Of a DNA stretch of 64,000 nucleotides, positions 47,733 to 58,783 are shown piece after piece. The notes below the pieces were generated by a model. The model ran no database searches. It was not told the DNA's origin and saw only the letters and a list, made by a program, of their open reading frames with translations. Location: contig NC_134129.1 of assembly GCF_040939455.1 (NCBI RefSeq), forward strand, positions 15,882,001 through 15,946,000. The letters run 5' to 3'. The translations under genes and the position numbers were made by a program. This DNA comes from Microcebus murinus. Its lineage: Eukaryota > Chordata > Mammalia > Primates > Cheirogaleidae. The stretch's first letter is position 1; each line of letters opens with the position of its first letter.

Positions 47733-48054
47733 GCCAGGCGTGGTGGCTCACGCCTGTAATCCTAGCACTCTGGGAGGCCAAGGCGGGCAGATTGCTCAAG
47801 GTCAGGAGTTCGAAACCAGCCTGAGCGAGACCCCATCTCTACTAAAAATAGCAAGAAACTAATTGACCAACTAAAAATATATATACAAAAAAATTAGCCG
47901 AGCATGGTGGCGCATGCCTGTAGTCCCAGTTACTCGGGAGGCTGAGGCAGGAGGATTGCTTGAGCCCAGGAGATTGAGGTTGGTGTGAGCTGGGCTGACG
48001 CCACGGCACTCACTCTAGCCTGAGCAACAAAGTGAGACTCTGTCTCAAAAAAAA
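47733..48054 (+). mobile_element. Alu, sense, second of an inverted pair at one target
   Basis: Dimer with 16-bp target duplication AAAAATTAACTTTCTA at 47717-47732 and 48055-48070. Only 19 bp separate the 5' ends of the two Alus. Confidence 0.96.
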
Positions 48055-48100
48055 AAAAATTAACTTTCTAAAGATAGAATTTGCTTGCATAAAAGTCATC

Positions 48101-48934
<834 letters not shown>

Positions 48935-49105
48935 ATTTTGGGCGCCTTCGTATGGTGAAGTGGCTTACATCTATAATCTCACTTCAACAGGGCAACGAGG
49001 CACATATGATTATACCCATTTTACAGATGGGGAAATGAAGTCTGCAGAGAAGTCAAGTGACTTGTCCAAGATCACACAGCTAGTAAGCATTTTCAATCCA
49101 CATTT
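48935..49105 (-). mobile_element. MIR, antisense
   Basis: CCCATTTTACAGATGGGGAA, GTGACTTGTCCAAGATCACA and CAGCTAGTAAGC are antisense MIR. Confidence 0.8.
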
Positions 49106-50249
49106 GTTTGACCCAAAAGCCTGTGGTAGCCACCTACGGGTTCCACCTTCAGAATTTTTAGAGATGAGTCCTGATTTTGCTCACCTTTTCCAGTAGCTTC
49201 TTTTAAACAGGCAAAAGTGTATTCCCAAGATGCCCGAGAGTTCTGGCAATTCCCTAGGGGCTGGACGAGTCTGTGAAATGTAGCCTGGCCGGGTCAAGCA
49301 GGTCAAATACCATTTGAGTGGCGTCTAGAAATTTAAGGCCCCAGGAATTTCAGGATCTGTAGGGAGTTTGATCCCAGAGCTGTAGCGCCCTGCAGACCAG
49401 ACGGGCAAGGAGAGAGCTTGGGGTGTCTGGTTCCAGCTTGGATGACATCCCCACTTTGGTGTCTAATAAATCAGATTATCAGCCCATCACATAATAGTAA
49501 ATCAATTTACTCACAGAAACCGGTCTTCTTGACAAACAGTGGAGAGCTATAAAAGAAGGGTCACCTTGCTTGCCACTATACTGCCATAGCTAGGTCTCAC
49601 TCTAAAGTCTGGACACCAGAGGGTGCGTTCTGATGATGACAAAGGAGGGACAGAAACATCCAATCAGAGATCCACTGTGAACTGCCGGCTTTTCTGTTTG
49701 TCCCAGATGAAATGGCAGCTGAGATTTACAGTTCCCGCTTTAATCTCATTTCAACCTCTTGTTTTATGTCTCACCTTGACATCCTGAGAATCCAAATGGC
49801 CAGGGAGTGACTAGCCCCCCTTCTCCTCGTTTCCAGCGCCCCCCTCCCAAGCCCTGGAGGCCACGATCTCTCTGCACTGAGACGTGGTTGGCAGTGGGGT
49901 ATATGGGACAGAGAAGGAGCAAGACGCAGGGTCTGAGTAATTCTTCCTGGAAACTGGACCCTGGATGCATTTGGGATGCAGGTGCAGAGGAAATGGTTTT
50001 TAAATGATGACAAATTATTAGTCACTTGGCTAAAATGAAGCCATCCAACCTCCAAGGCTCAGATCTTCGGACAGGTTCAATTTGGGGCTTGGGTTGAATC
50101 CTTTACAAGGGGAAAAGAGAGCAGCATTCTCCCCTCTCTCCAAAGGGTCGCCTGCCCACCTGCCTGGCTCTCCCTGTCGCTGTCTTTCCTGCTGCTTCTG
50201 GTGGCAGCAGCCCTTGTTTCAGCTCAGCCCAGGTCTTCTCTGACACCTG
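49106..50249. other. Unassigned sequence
   Basis: About 1.1 kb with no recognised repeat. Mirrored short open frames at 49764-50055 lack known domains. Confidence 0.4.
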
Positions 50250-50410
50250 ACTGTCACAGTGCTCACTCCAGGTCCAGAGTCAGACAAAAGCATATCTGCA
50301 ACCCTGCTCTGTTCGGAGGCAAATCGCCCAACCTCTCTAAGCATGTCTTTCCTCATTTGTTAAATGGGAATATTAATACCTCTTGGGAGTAATATAAGGA
50401 TGAAATGAAA
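50250..50410 (+). mobile_element. MIR
   Basis: GCAACCCTGCTCTGTTCGGA, GTCTTTCCTCATTTGTTAAA and TAAGGATGAAATGAAATTTC follow MIR. A possible tail is at 50866-50935 (AAAGCACTTAGCAGAGTG), across the Alu. Confidence 0.7.
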
Positions 50411-50481
50411 TTTCTATGCACAATTTTCTTACGTTTAGTTCGATCGTAACTTTTCTGGCTTTCCTTATAAATGTTATAGAG

Positions 50482-50830
50482 GGCCGGGCAGGGCGAGGTG
50501 GCTCAGGCCTGTAATCCTAGCACTCTGGGAGGCCGAGGCAGGAGGATTGGCTCAAGGTCAGGAGTTCGAAGCCAGCCTGAGCAAGAGCGAAACCCCGTCT
50601 CTACTATAAATAGAAAGAAATTAATTGGCCAATTAATATACATATATAGAAAAAAATTAGCCGGGCATGGTGGTGCATGCCTGTAGTCCCAGCTACCCGG
50701 GAGGCTGAGGCAGGAGGATCGCTTGAGCCCAGGAGTCTGAGGTTGCTGTGAGCGAGGCTGACGCCATGGCACTCACTCTAGCCTGGGCAACAAAGTGAGA
50801 CTCTGTCTCAAATAAATAAATAAACAATAA
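50482..50830 (+). mobile_element. Alu, sense
   Basis: Full dimer with 14-bp target duplication ATAAATGTTATAGA at 50467-50480 and 50831-50844. The tail is (AAAT)n. Confidence 0.97.
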
Positions 50831-50935
50831 ATAAATGTTATAGAAATAAAAAATATAGCTCAAAAAATATATAAAGCACTTAGCAGAGTGTTTGACATGT
50901 AGTCTGTAAGCCAGTAAGTGTTGGCTACTGGTTTT

Positions 50936-51466
50936 ACAAATTCCTCCCAGATATTTTGGAAGTATGTCCCACTGGGAGGTGGCATGTCGTTATCTTAGCA
51001 TGCAGAGAACACACGATTTAAAGAGGCCAGGAGGGAGCAGAAATGTGAGCTCTCTCCTGTAGGGACTGCCTGGTACAAGCACCGTATGTGAAGGGGAAAA
51101 CCTTCCAGAGGGCTTGGAAATCGAAATGTTTTTGACTTCAGCTCATGAGATCGCTTCCTCTAGGTGGGGGAAGGAGGAAGGCAAGAGGAGCCCCCACAAC
51201 GGATGGGCTGAGAGGAGAGAGGAGGACACAGGCCAACGCGACTCAGGACAGCCGGGGTGCAGACAGCAAGGGCCAGACCCCATGGGATGGGAGGGGGAGA
51301 CTGCCATGCACACTTGGAGCCACACAGCTCCTGGACCTGGTCAGGAATAGCCCCCCTTTCTCCTGGAAAATGCATCCCCTCGCCAAGACCTGTGGGTGCG
51401 TCAGTGGAGAGAGAGCTGGCCTTCAGTTCTTCTCTGCAAATGGGTCCTTGGGCAGGACCGAAATAT
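50936..51466. other. Unassigned sequence
   Basis: Open frames of 116 and 141 codons overlap at 51145-51682 and the second runs into the LTR-like segment. There is no recognised domain. Confidence 0.35.
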
Positions 51467-51486
51467 TGTTGCAGCTACCGCTCTCA

Positions 51487-51492
51487 TTTATT
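51487..51492 (-). promoter_or_regulatory. Second AATAAA in the LTR-like segment
   Basis: Minus-strand AATAAA about 50 bp beyond the first. It may be incidental. Confidence 0.35.
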
Positions 51493-51539
51493 TGACCGCG
51501 GAAAGAACCGAGTGGCACACGAAAGGTCAAAGAACAGCC

Positions 51540-51545
51540 TTTATT
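51540..51545 (-). promoter_or_regulatory. AATAAA poly(A) signal of the LTR-like segment
   Basis: Lies about 90 bp downstream of the TATA box on the minus strand, within the usual range for an LTR R region. Confidence 0.5.
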
Positions 51546-51629
51546 CTTCTACGACAGACTCAGCACACCTAGTATTCCACCTCTTTTCATGTCTTCCCAT
51601 GTTCTCCCCCTTCCTGCCCTTCTGCCCTG

Positions 51630-51640
51630 CTTTTATACCC
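51630..51640 (-). promoter_or_regulatory. TATA box of the LTR-like segment
   Basis: GGGTATAAAAG on the minus strand. It lies about 22 bp downstream of the nearest CCAAT motif and upstream of the AATAAA, which fits a retroviral promoter. Confidence 0.5.
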
Positions 51641-51660
51641 TTGGTAGGGCTCAAGAAGCG

Positions 51661-51850
51661 TCCAATCAACTACAAGCTTTAACATCCAATCAGCAACAGG
51701 CTTTAATAACCAATCAGCAACAGGCTTCAACATCCAATCAGCAACAGGCTTCAACATCCAATCAGCAACAGGCTTCAACATCCAATCAGCAACAGGCTTT
51801 AACATCCAATCAGCAACAAGCTTTAACATCCAATCAAAAACAGTGGGATT
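51661..51850 (-). repeat. 24-bp tandem repeat carrying eight CCAAT boxes
   Basis: The plus-strand unit is AACATCCAATCAGCAACAGG then CTTT. CCAATCA motifs start at 51662, 51686, 51710, 51734, 51758, 51782, 51806 and 51830, exactly 24 bp apart. CCAAT with ATCA/G flank fits the NF-Y consensus. Because 24 is divisible by three, the array gives a spurious Gln-rich open frame on the plus strand and a DWMLKPVA-repeat frame on the minus strand. Confidence 0.9.
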
Positions 51851-51880
51851 CAAAAATTACCCAATCAGGATCACGCAAGC

Positions 51881-54384
51881 AGCGCGGCAGGAAACAGGCT
51901 GCAGCACGCGGGGTCCTCGGCCCCAGCAGCGTGCCTCTAACGGGCCACGTGCAGCACTGGCCCCCGGAGATGCGGAACTACGGAGGCATCCCGGCGCCTG
52001 ACATGTTCCGCATCAACATCGCGACCTGAGCACCTGGCTGGGGCTGGGCGTCCGGGTTTGGAGGCAGGGCAAGGTTCCAGAAGCAGGAAGATGGGAGCTT
52101 CAATCTAAATCTGCCCACGCTTTGATCTTGGGCAGGGTGGTTCTCTGCAGCCCAGGCAGACCCTGATGGGGCTGCCAGCCGGAGGTGGGCTCCTGGCCGC
52201 GCTCCCCACAGCTGGGCAGCCAGGCCTTCCTCGAAGGGACGTGCCGGTGGCATGTCTGCATGTCCACGCCACCACCTCCACTTCTGTCCGTGGTCGATTT
52301 CCATCATTCACACTAGTGATGCTTTAGACTGTCTCCACAAACACTGAATCAGCAAATGCTGGACTGTCGCAGCGTTAGATTCCTATGAACCTCTGGCCTC
52401 AACATTGTCATCAATCAGTCCAGATCTACCCTTGCTGCACGTGTGTTTCTGTTTACAGGCATCTTCTTTGATACACATTGTTGACTCATTAGCCTTGAAC
52501 TCAACAGCCGGCGCTGTAACTCATGCCTGAAGGAAGCATGCTCAACACACGTATGTTCTCTGTGACGAAATCATGGCTTCCTTATGTTGGACATATTTTT
52601 GTTAACATACATTAGTTTAAATACATTTCTGTTAAAATTAAGTTGTTCATCATTATGCAATCTAAAGTCATCTCCTGCTCCCCTAGTGGTACACAGGATT
52701 AAGGAACAAATGGTCCTTTGGGGATGGATTTTGGGGTAGAAAGGATTTGATATGTGCATGGTTTGTTCCTACCCAATCTCAGAAAACCCTTCTCTCCTCT
52801 GCTTTCTGTCTGAACCATGCATTTGTTCAGGGATCACTGGGCTAGAGAACCAACTCCTCCTCCATCTCCACTCAGTATAAGCTACGTTTCTCCTTCGCTT
52901 TCTAATAAAACAACAGCTCGTGTTTAATGTCCATTGATTCAAACAAGAGAATTCAGCAACTTTCCAAATCCACCAACTTCTTCCTGTGTGGTTAAGCGTT
53001 CCCATATTTGATGAAAATGGAGAAAGGAAATGACAAAGGAATTGGATATTATCCTGCAAGTTATTTGTTCGCTTTTAAAATCTTAGTGAGAGATTTCTCC
53101 AATTTATTTTTCATAACTTTGTGGAAAACAAGAATGGTTTCTGTGTAAGAGCTGAATTTTAGGCAAAAAACACCATTTCATCTCAAAGCGCACTGTCTAT
53201 CATTTTAAGTGCTAACTGGCCTTTGTAATTTAAAATACCCAGGGTTAATAACATTGCAAAGATTCTCCGATGGTATAGTAGTCACAGGGATGCAAATTGA
53301 TTTCCTTCAGTAGCATGTTTGTTAAAAGCACATAAGCTTTCTAATCACCCTTCAGCTCCTCTGCCATTTTACGATCTAACCACATTTTCCTATAATTTGT
53401 AAGCATTAGCTGAGGCATTTATAAACGAGGCTAAATATTTGTTCGTTCAAAGTGGATATGATGTAAACAAAACCAAAGACGGCACGTACAAATTTTTAAA
53501 ATCTTGAACCTATGTTAAAATGTTCGAGGACCTATGTTCTGTTTTCTGTTCCTTCGCTGTGTCTTCTGATGAATATTAATAGCCATGTCTGGGTTTCCTT
53601 TGTAATTCTCTTCCAATTCATTATTCAGGAGAGAGAAGGAAGGGTTGCCACAAATAGAACATAACTGATAGTCCAAGTCCCTAGTTTTGTTCACTAGAGG
53701 GTCCCTCCTGCATTGACTGTGGGCATTAGACGAAGGGGACACCTGTCGTACCAACGTTTTATCATCTTACAGACTCTTTCGAGACAATTCTACTTCCCGT
53801 GGACTTTTCCCTCGGTCTCCTTCTCTGTTTTATCCCATGTGTTGGCCGCAGTAGGTTTGGTCATCAAAGAATGCACGTCCGATCCGAATGTCACTTGCTT
53901 TGTGCTCTAGACCCCAACATTCCCTCCTGCAAGCTGCAGCACACAGGTATGTTGCAGACAGTCTCCCAGCATGTGACCGTCACCCTTCATGGTGGCCAGG
54001 TGGCCGCCTTGAGTGGAGGAGGGCTCCTGACCCATCTATCACCTCTGGCCTTGGATAGCTTTGTCCATAGAGTCTAATATACAGGACAGGAATCATCCTT
54101 TTCTGTGTGTGTGCGTGACATGAAAGAGGATGAACTCAAGACCAAGTTCACCATGGCGTTGGGAGCCTCGAAGAGGCCCTTCACGCCCTTAATGCATGTT
54201 TCCTTGACTTTTCTAGTCCAGAAAAGACTTTTCTAGTCTACTGGCCCATCTTTTAGACTTGAGAACTGGCCCAGGTTACTTCATTCCTGCAAAGACTGAC
54301 TAATCTCTACCCAACTCGCTTCCCCTTCCTGGGCTTAGACATGAGCACCATTTCCCAGGCCTCTTTCATCTACGTGTGTGCGCA
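51881..54384. other. Long unassigned stretch
   Basis: 51890-52030 is GC-rich next to the LTR. 52400-53500 is AT-rich with no recognised repeat. The doubled GACTTTTCTAGTC lies near 54208-54240. No gene is seen. Confidence 0.4.
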
Positions 54385-54500
54385 CGACTAGCTCTTGCAG
54401 ATGCAATGCAAGCGGAAGTGATGGGTCACTTCCGGGTCAAGGAGGTTGAGAGTTGTGTGCGACCCCCATGCTCTCCTCCCGACCCCTTCCCCCACGCAGC
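54385..54500 (+). mobile_element. Ancient repeat fragment, family not named
   Basis: AGCGGAAGTGATGGGTCACT and TCCGGGTCAAGGAGG match the middle of the unnamed family seen at 3043-3340. Confidence 0.4.
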
Positions 54501-54699
54501 AGGTGTTGAAGGAGGCAGCTAGGCCCCTGAATGACTGTGTTTCGAACAGCCATTCCTCAGCCTCTAGCTGATGGCACTGGGTGTTGATGTCAGTAGAAAT
54601 GGATTTTTTCATTGCGTGAAGCCCTAAGACTTCAGAATGTATCAGCTAGCATTACATACTGCAGTCAGGTACCATTTATCTGTCTTCGCAAACACACAT

Positions 54700-54896
54700 G
54701 GTCTTAGGGGCTGAATCCGTTCCCCACAAAATTCACGTGTTGAAGTCTCAACCCCAGGTCCTCTGAATGGGACCGTATTTGGAGAAAAGGTCTTTAAGGA
54801 GGTGATTAACATGAGGCCATTCGGGTGTGGCTTAACCCAATATGACTGTTGTCCTTATAAGAAGAGAAAGATATCAGGGGCCAGTGTGCACAAAAG
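54700..54896 (+). mobile_element. MLT1-type LTR, 5' half
   Basis: GGGGCTGAATCCGTTCCCCA, GAATGGGACCGTATTTGGAG, AAGGTCTTTAAGGAGGTGAT and CCTTATAAGAAGAGAAAG are in MLT1 order. It is cut off at the (AC)n run. Confidence 0.85.
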
Positions 54897-54916
54897 CACA
54901 CACACACACACACACA
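54897..54916 (+). repeat. (AC)10 microsatellite
   Basis: A short AC run at the broken end of the LTR fragment. Confidence 0.95.
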
Positions 54917-56919
54917 GTCCATATTGCTTTTGCTTGATATTTTCCACATTTCGTACTTGCCTTGTTCACGGAGGTTTATTCGATAAAAGTCTTTACCCCA
55001 CCAAGGGCTGCCAAAGACTTGAGCTTAGCCCTGCCCAAGGCCCCCTAGGGAGCTAGATCTGTTAGGTGAATGCAAGTTCCAAACATTTGTGCAAGATCCT
55101 CCTTTTACTGCATCTCCTTCTTGGCCAGTGTCTAAAAAGCCTGTCACTAATAAACCCCCTACGTTGTAGGTTTCTCTGATGGAGGAGCCCGTGAGCCTGG
55201 GCTGCCCTGCCTACCTGCTGGGGGGTGGCCAGCCCACCTCCCTCACCTGGCTGGAGCCAGGCCCTGCCTAAGGAACCCACAAGCCTGCCTGACCTTGGCC
55301 ATTGCCACGTGGTGCCAAAACCAAGCTCTGCTGTTGGGAGCAAGATGTACTGTGCCTTCTTGGGCAGCCCCCAGAGCCCAAGATAAAACCCTGCAAAAGC
55401 TTTGCTCTGGCTCAGAGCTTTTGAATAGGCGACCACCTCATGAATACATAGAGCTTCCAAGGCATACACACACAAGGCCACCTGCCTGGCTGACTGTTGA
55501 TTGACTGATTGTTGAGTATTTCACCCGTTAATGTTTGACATAGCTCCCTCTACCGGGACACCATGAAACTGCAGGCCAAAAGAACCAACCTAGTTACCTA
55601 CAAATCCAGCAAGCAGAGGGTAGAATTCGTGAGAAAACAACATCTTCTGATGTGAGGCCACTAAAGGGCGTATAAATGGAACCCTCCGGGTTTTTGCCAG
55701 CCCTTGTTGGGTGGTCCTCCGCCTTAGGTCCCTCTGCATCTGTCATCTGAGATAAAAAGAGAAAAGGGGGGGAGGGTAGTGATCCTGACCTGCCTTCTAG
55801 GAGGTACAGGATAATAAGGTCACAGCATATTCTTCTAGGGAAAAATATGATCCCAAGTTCAGCTCCACGGGAAGTCAACAAGCACGAGAAGCGAGAGGGC
55901 AAAGGTGTTCCAGAAAGACAAGCCAGAGCACATTTGCAAAAAGGGGCCCTTCCAAAATAAAGACGGCGCGAAAGGAAAGCAGGCCGCAGCTATCCAGGGG
56001 ACCACAGCGGGGGTTCCAGCCTTGGACCAGAGGCCGTTGGTGACCTTTGAAGAACTGCCACAGGCTCTTAAAAAAAAAAAAGGACCATCCAGATCTGCAT
56101 CTTTCGTTCTGCATGTTCTTTTTCCTCTCTCTCACGCTGCAGGGCTGAGTCAGAAGGGAGCTCTGAAGCAGGGGCGAGGCAGGGAGGTCCCTGAAAATGT
56201 GCCCCCTTTCTCCACGGGGTGTGGGGGGACCCCCCCCCGCCAGCCTGAGTGGCGAGTCCTCCTCCCTGTCCTGCAGGTGAGCGACGTCTACACTGAAGTT
56301 CGAGGGAGTCCAATGACTAGCACCTTTCTTCCCTGTCCCAAGATTCAGGCAAACGGAGACCAAAAGAGGCAACGTAAGGAAGAGCTGGGTGGGAGGATGT
56401 AGCCTCAGATGTACTAGCGAGGTGGCCTTCTGACGTCCCCTCGAGGGCTGAACTCACTCGCCCGGCCACAAGCAGAACCCCTCCCCCACCCTACCCCCGC
56501 GACAGCCGGCCTCTGTCACATTTATGGCGCAGAGCAGGAGCAGGGCAGGATCCCCACCAGGGGAGGAGCTGAGTCACCCTGTCCTGGTTCCCTCTCCCGA
56601 GCCAATTCTCTAATCAGATAAGTCATCCCTCCTGCCCTGGGGACAGGAGTGAAGGGGTGCCAGGGGGGGCCAGGAATAGCACTCCAGTGGCGGTCTGGCC
56701 ACAGGGAGGGAAATGCAGGAAAAGGAAATGAGTGTCACCCCAACACAATCGCCTCCGCATACACTCGCGCCCTCCTTCCCTCTGAGCCGGCCCAGGTGAC
56801 ACTCGATGCACCCCCCACGCCCCTGCACCTGGCAGGTGGACCCAGTTGGGGGCGACCTGGGCTTTTCAGGTCTGCAGTTACATCCCTCGCTGCCCGTTCT
56901 GCACCGCAGCAACTGTTTT
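54917..56919. other. Unassigned sequence
   Basis: Frames of 139 codons (minus, 55062-55481) and 165 codons (both strands near 55875-56402) are open but mirror each other and contain no recognised domain. A G/C mirror stretch (GTGGGGGGACCCCCCCC) lies at 56221-56238. GGCGTATAAATGGAACC near 55668 looks like a TATA box but lacks an LTR or gene around it. Confidence 0.35.
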
Positions 56920-57060
56920 ATTTTCTCTCTCCTGCATTAGACAGCGAACTCCTGGAGGGCAAGGACCGTACGCTATTACTTTTAAGACGCATCTCTGTCC
57001 CCCTCAGTGCCTAGTATTATTAGTACATCGTGGATGCTCGTGGAATGTTTCTAGGATGAA
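56920..57060 (+). mobile_element. L2 LINE 3' end
   Basis: AGCGAACTCCTGGAGGGCAA, GGACCGTACGC and CAGTGCCTAGTATTATTAGT follow L2 and end near GAATGTTTCTAGGATGAACG. Confidence 0.75.
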
Positions 57061-57061
57061 C

Positions 57062-57098
57062 GATGGATGGATGGATGGATGGATAAATAAATAAATGA
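57062..57098 (+). repeat. (GATG)n / (AAAT)n tail repeat
   Basis: GATGGATGGATGGATGGATG passes into ATAAATAAATAAATG at the L2 3' end. Confidence 0.9.
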
Positions 57099-57128
57099 AG
57101 ACTAAAACCAGGGGAGCTTCCTTTCTTC

Positions 57129-57339
57129 CAGGCGTCCTCAAACTACCGCTGGTGGGCCACATGCCACCCACCTAGGACATTTATCCGGCCCGCCGGGTGC
57201 TTTTGCAGCCGCTGCCTGTCCTGCTTAGCAGCCGACTCGTCCCGGGCCCACAGTGCGCATGTGTGGAATGTGCCCGCACTCTCCAACGGTCTGGGGGACG
57301 GTGACCTGGCCCCCTGTTTAAGAAGTTTGAGGACCCCTG
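57129..57339 (+). mobile_element. Small hAT element (OC1/OposCharlie-like)
   Basis: The termini are CAGGCGTCCTCAAACTACC and GAAGTTTGAGGACCCCTG, an imperfect inverted pair. The interior has ACATTTATCCGGCCCGCCGG and TCTCCAACGGTCTGGGGGAC. The ends resemble OC1-type hAT families known from several mammals through horizontal transfer (from memory). The expected 8-bp target duplication is not visible in the flanks. Confidence 0.65.
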
Positions 57340-57984
57340 TGACAGAAACTAAGGCTTTGAGGACTCGGTCTAAGTGCAAAGCTGTCTCAGCCCGGGGGAG
57401 GGGGAGGTCATCTGGCAGGTGGCCAAATAGAGGACCCAGAAGGAAGAGAATCAGGATGTGATCTAAATTCCTGAGAGTTCCAGGGTTTCTCAGGGTCCAT
57501 CAGCCCCCTGCTGAGTCGCCACAGCCTGGCCCTGACCCTCACCCCAGCGTGGGCCTTTCCGAGACATCCTCTTGTCCCTCTCCTCTAGGTCACTAGAACT
57601 TCCAGTTCCAGACCAGAGAGCTGATCGGGGCGGTCCCCAGCCTGGAGCAACCCAAGTCCTCTCTCTCAACCAAGTGCAGCTGTTGATAAAATAGTCACTA
57701 AATAGCCACATGACACACACTGGACATTTTCTTCTTGGCCTGCTAGCGACTCAGATAACATCTTGCCCAGAAAACATACGCAATAAATACTGCTTGGATA
57801 ATGATTAATGGATCGGTGGTATGTTTAATGGTGTGGACAACAGATACGATGGCTTTGCCTTTGAGCAGAAGGAAGGTCACAGAAAGGAAAGAGCTATAGG
57901 TCAGTCCTGCCTCCCTTTTTCTAGAACGTGTGATGCACTGGTTACGACACAAACTAGCCCGACTGACTCGTGGCTGTGTCCTAC
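57340..57984. other. Unassigned sequence
   Basis: No repeat or exon is recognised. Short open frames only. Confidence 0.4.
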
Positions 57985-58120
57985 ATAACTCTGCCCTGTC
58001 TTTAACAAGTCCTGTAATTTTTCTAAACTGCAGTTTACCCTTCCGTCGCCTGGAGATAATAATTGTACCAATCTATAGGATTATTCAATGAGAATGAAAA
58101 AAAAAAAAAAAAAAAACAGA
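57985..58120 (+). mobile_element. MIR, part 1
   Basis: TAACAAGTCCTGTAATTTTT, TGGAGATAATAATTGTACC and TATAGGATTATTCAATGAGA are the MIR centre. An Alu splits it and it resumes at 58456. Confidence 0.7.
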
Positions 58121-58127
58121 ACATACA

Positions 58128-58455
58128 GGCCGGGCCCGGTGGCTCATCCTAGCTCTCTGGGAGGCTGAGGCGGGAGGATCGCTCAAGGTCAGGAGTTCGA
58201 GACCAGCCTGAGCAAGAGCGAGACCCAGTCTCTACTAAAAAATAGAAAGAAATTAATTGGCCAACTAAAAATATATAGAAAATATTAGCCAGGCATGGTG
58301 GCGCATGCCTGTAGTCCCAGCTACTCGGGAGGCTGAGGCAGGAGGATCCCTGGAGCCCAGGAGTTTGAGGTTGCTGTGAGCTAGGCTGACGCCACGGCAC
58401 TCACTCTAGCCCGGGCAACAGAGTGAGACTCTGTCTCAAAAAAAAAAAAAAAAAT
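58128..58455 (+). mobile_element. Alu, sense, inside MIR
   Basis: Dimer with a short deletion in the left-arm head (GGCTCATCCTAGCTCTCTGG lacks GCCTGTAAT). Target duplication AGAACATACA lies at 58118-58127 and 58456-58465. Confidence 0.97.
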
Positions 58456-58515
58456 AGAACATACAAAAACGCTTAGCATAGTATCAGGTGCACAATCAAT
58501 AGTTGACATCAATTT
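58456..58515 (+). mobile_element. MIR, part 2
   Basis: AACGCTTAGCATAGTATCAG and GTGCACAATCAATAGTTGAC finish the MIR. Confidence 0.7.
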
Positions 58516-58733
58516 TTTTTTTTAATTGCAGATGTTGTTTCTGTTCTTTTCATGGGTTAAGATTCTGGGGAAGTGCAGGCGGCCGAGGGTGGGGTGACAA
58601 AGGTGATAATAGCTTCCAGGGGGCCATGCGGAGGGTACAGCCCTAAGTGACCCCACATTGTGGCACAGATCTGTGACTTCCCTGAGGGTCACGAAGGCAT
58701 GGGTTTTGTGCGGAATGAAGTGCAAACAGGGTC

Positions 58734-58783
58734 AGAGAGACAGAGAGAGAGAGAGACAGAGAGAGAGACAGAGAGAGAAAGAG
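58734..58783 (+). repeat. (GA)n repeat with CA interruptions
   Basis: About 50 bp of GAGAGA with three ACAG interruptions. Confidence 0.95.

Larger units (their letters stand above)
51467..51880 (-). mobile_element. LTR-like segment, antisense, with a CCAAT-array U3
   Basis: Read on the minus strand, the order is an array of ATTGG motifs (51662-51835), a TATA box GGGTATAAAAG (51630-51640), AATAAA (51540-51545, with a second at 51487-51492), and an end ...GCAACA at 51467. That is the U3-R-U5 layout of a retroviral LTR. The U3 start is unclear: TGAATCCCACTG (51852) would give a 386-bp LTR with loose flanks AATAT/AAAAT, while a ninth CCAAT at 51861 suggests it may extend to about 51880. No viral coding sequence adjoins it, so it is best read as a solitary LTR. 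Confidence 0.6.

Noticed and set aside
51589..52029. Gln-rich 146-codon open frame with SNQQQA repeats
   Set aside because: The peptide repeats come from the 24-bp CCAAT array in the antisense LTR-like segment, and the frame runs against the LTR orientation.
55660..55760. TATA-like GGCGTATAAATGGAACC as a promoter
   Set aside because: No downstream gene, no poly(A) signal in the right order and no LTR boundaries were found around it.
55875..56402. 165-codon open frames on both strands
   Set aside because: Mirrored openness in GC-rich DNA; no start context, domain or splice signal to favour either.
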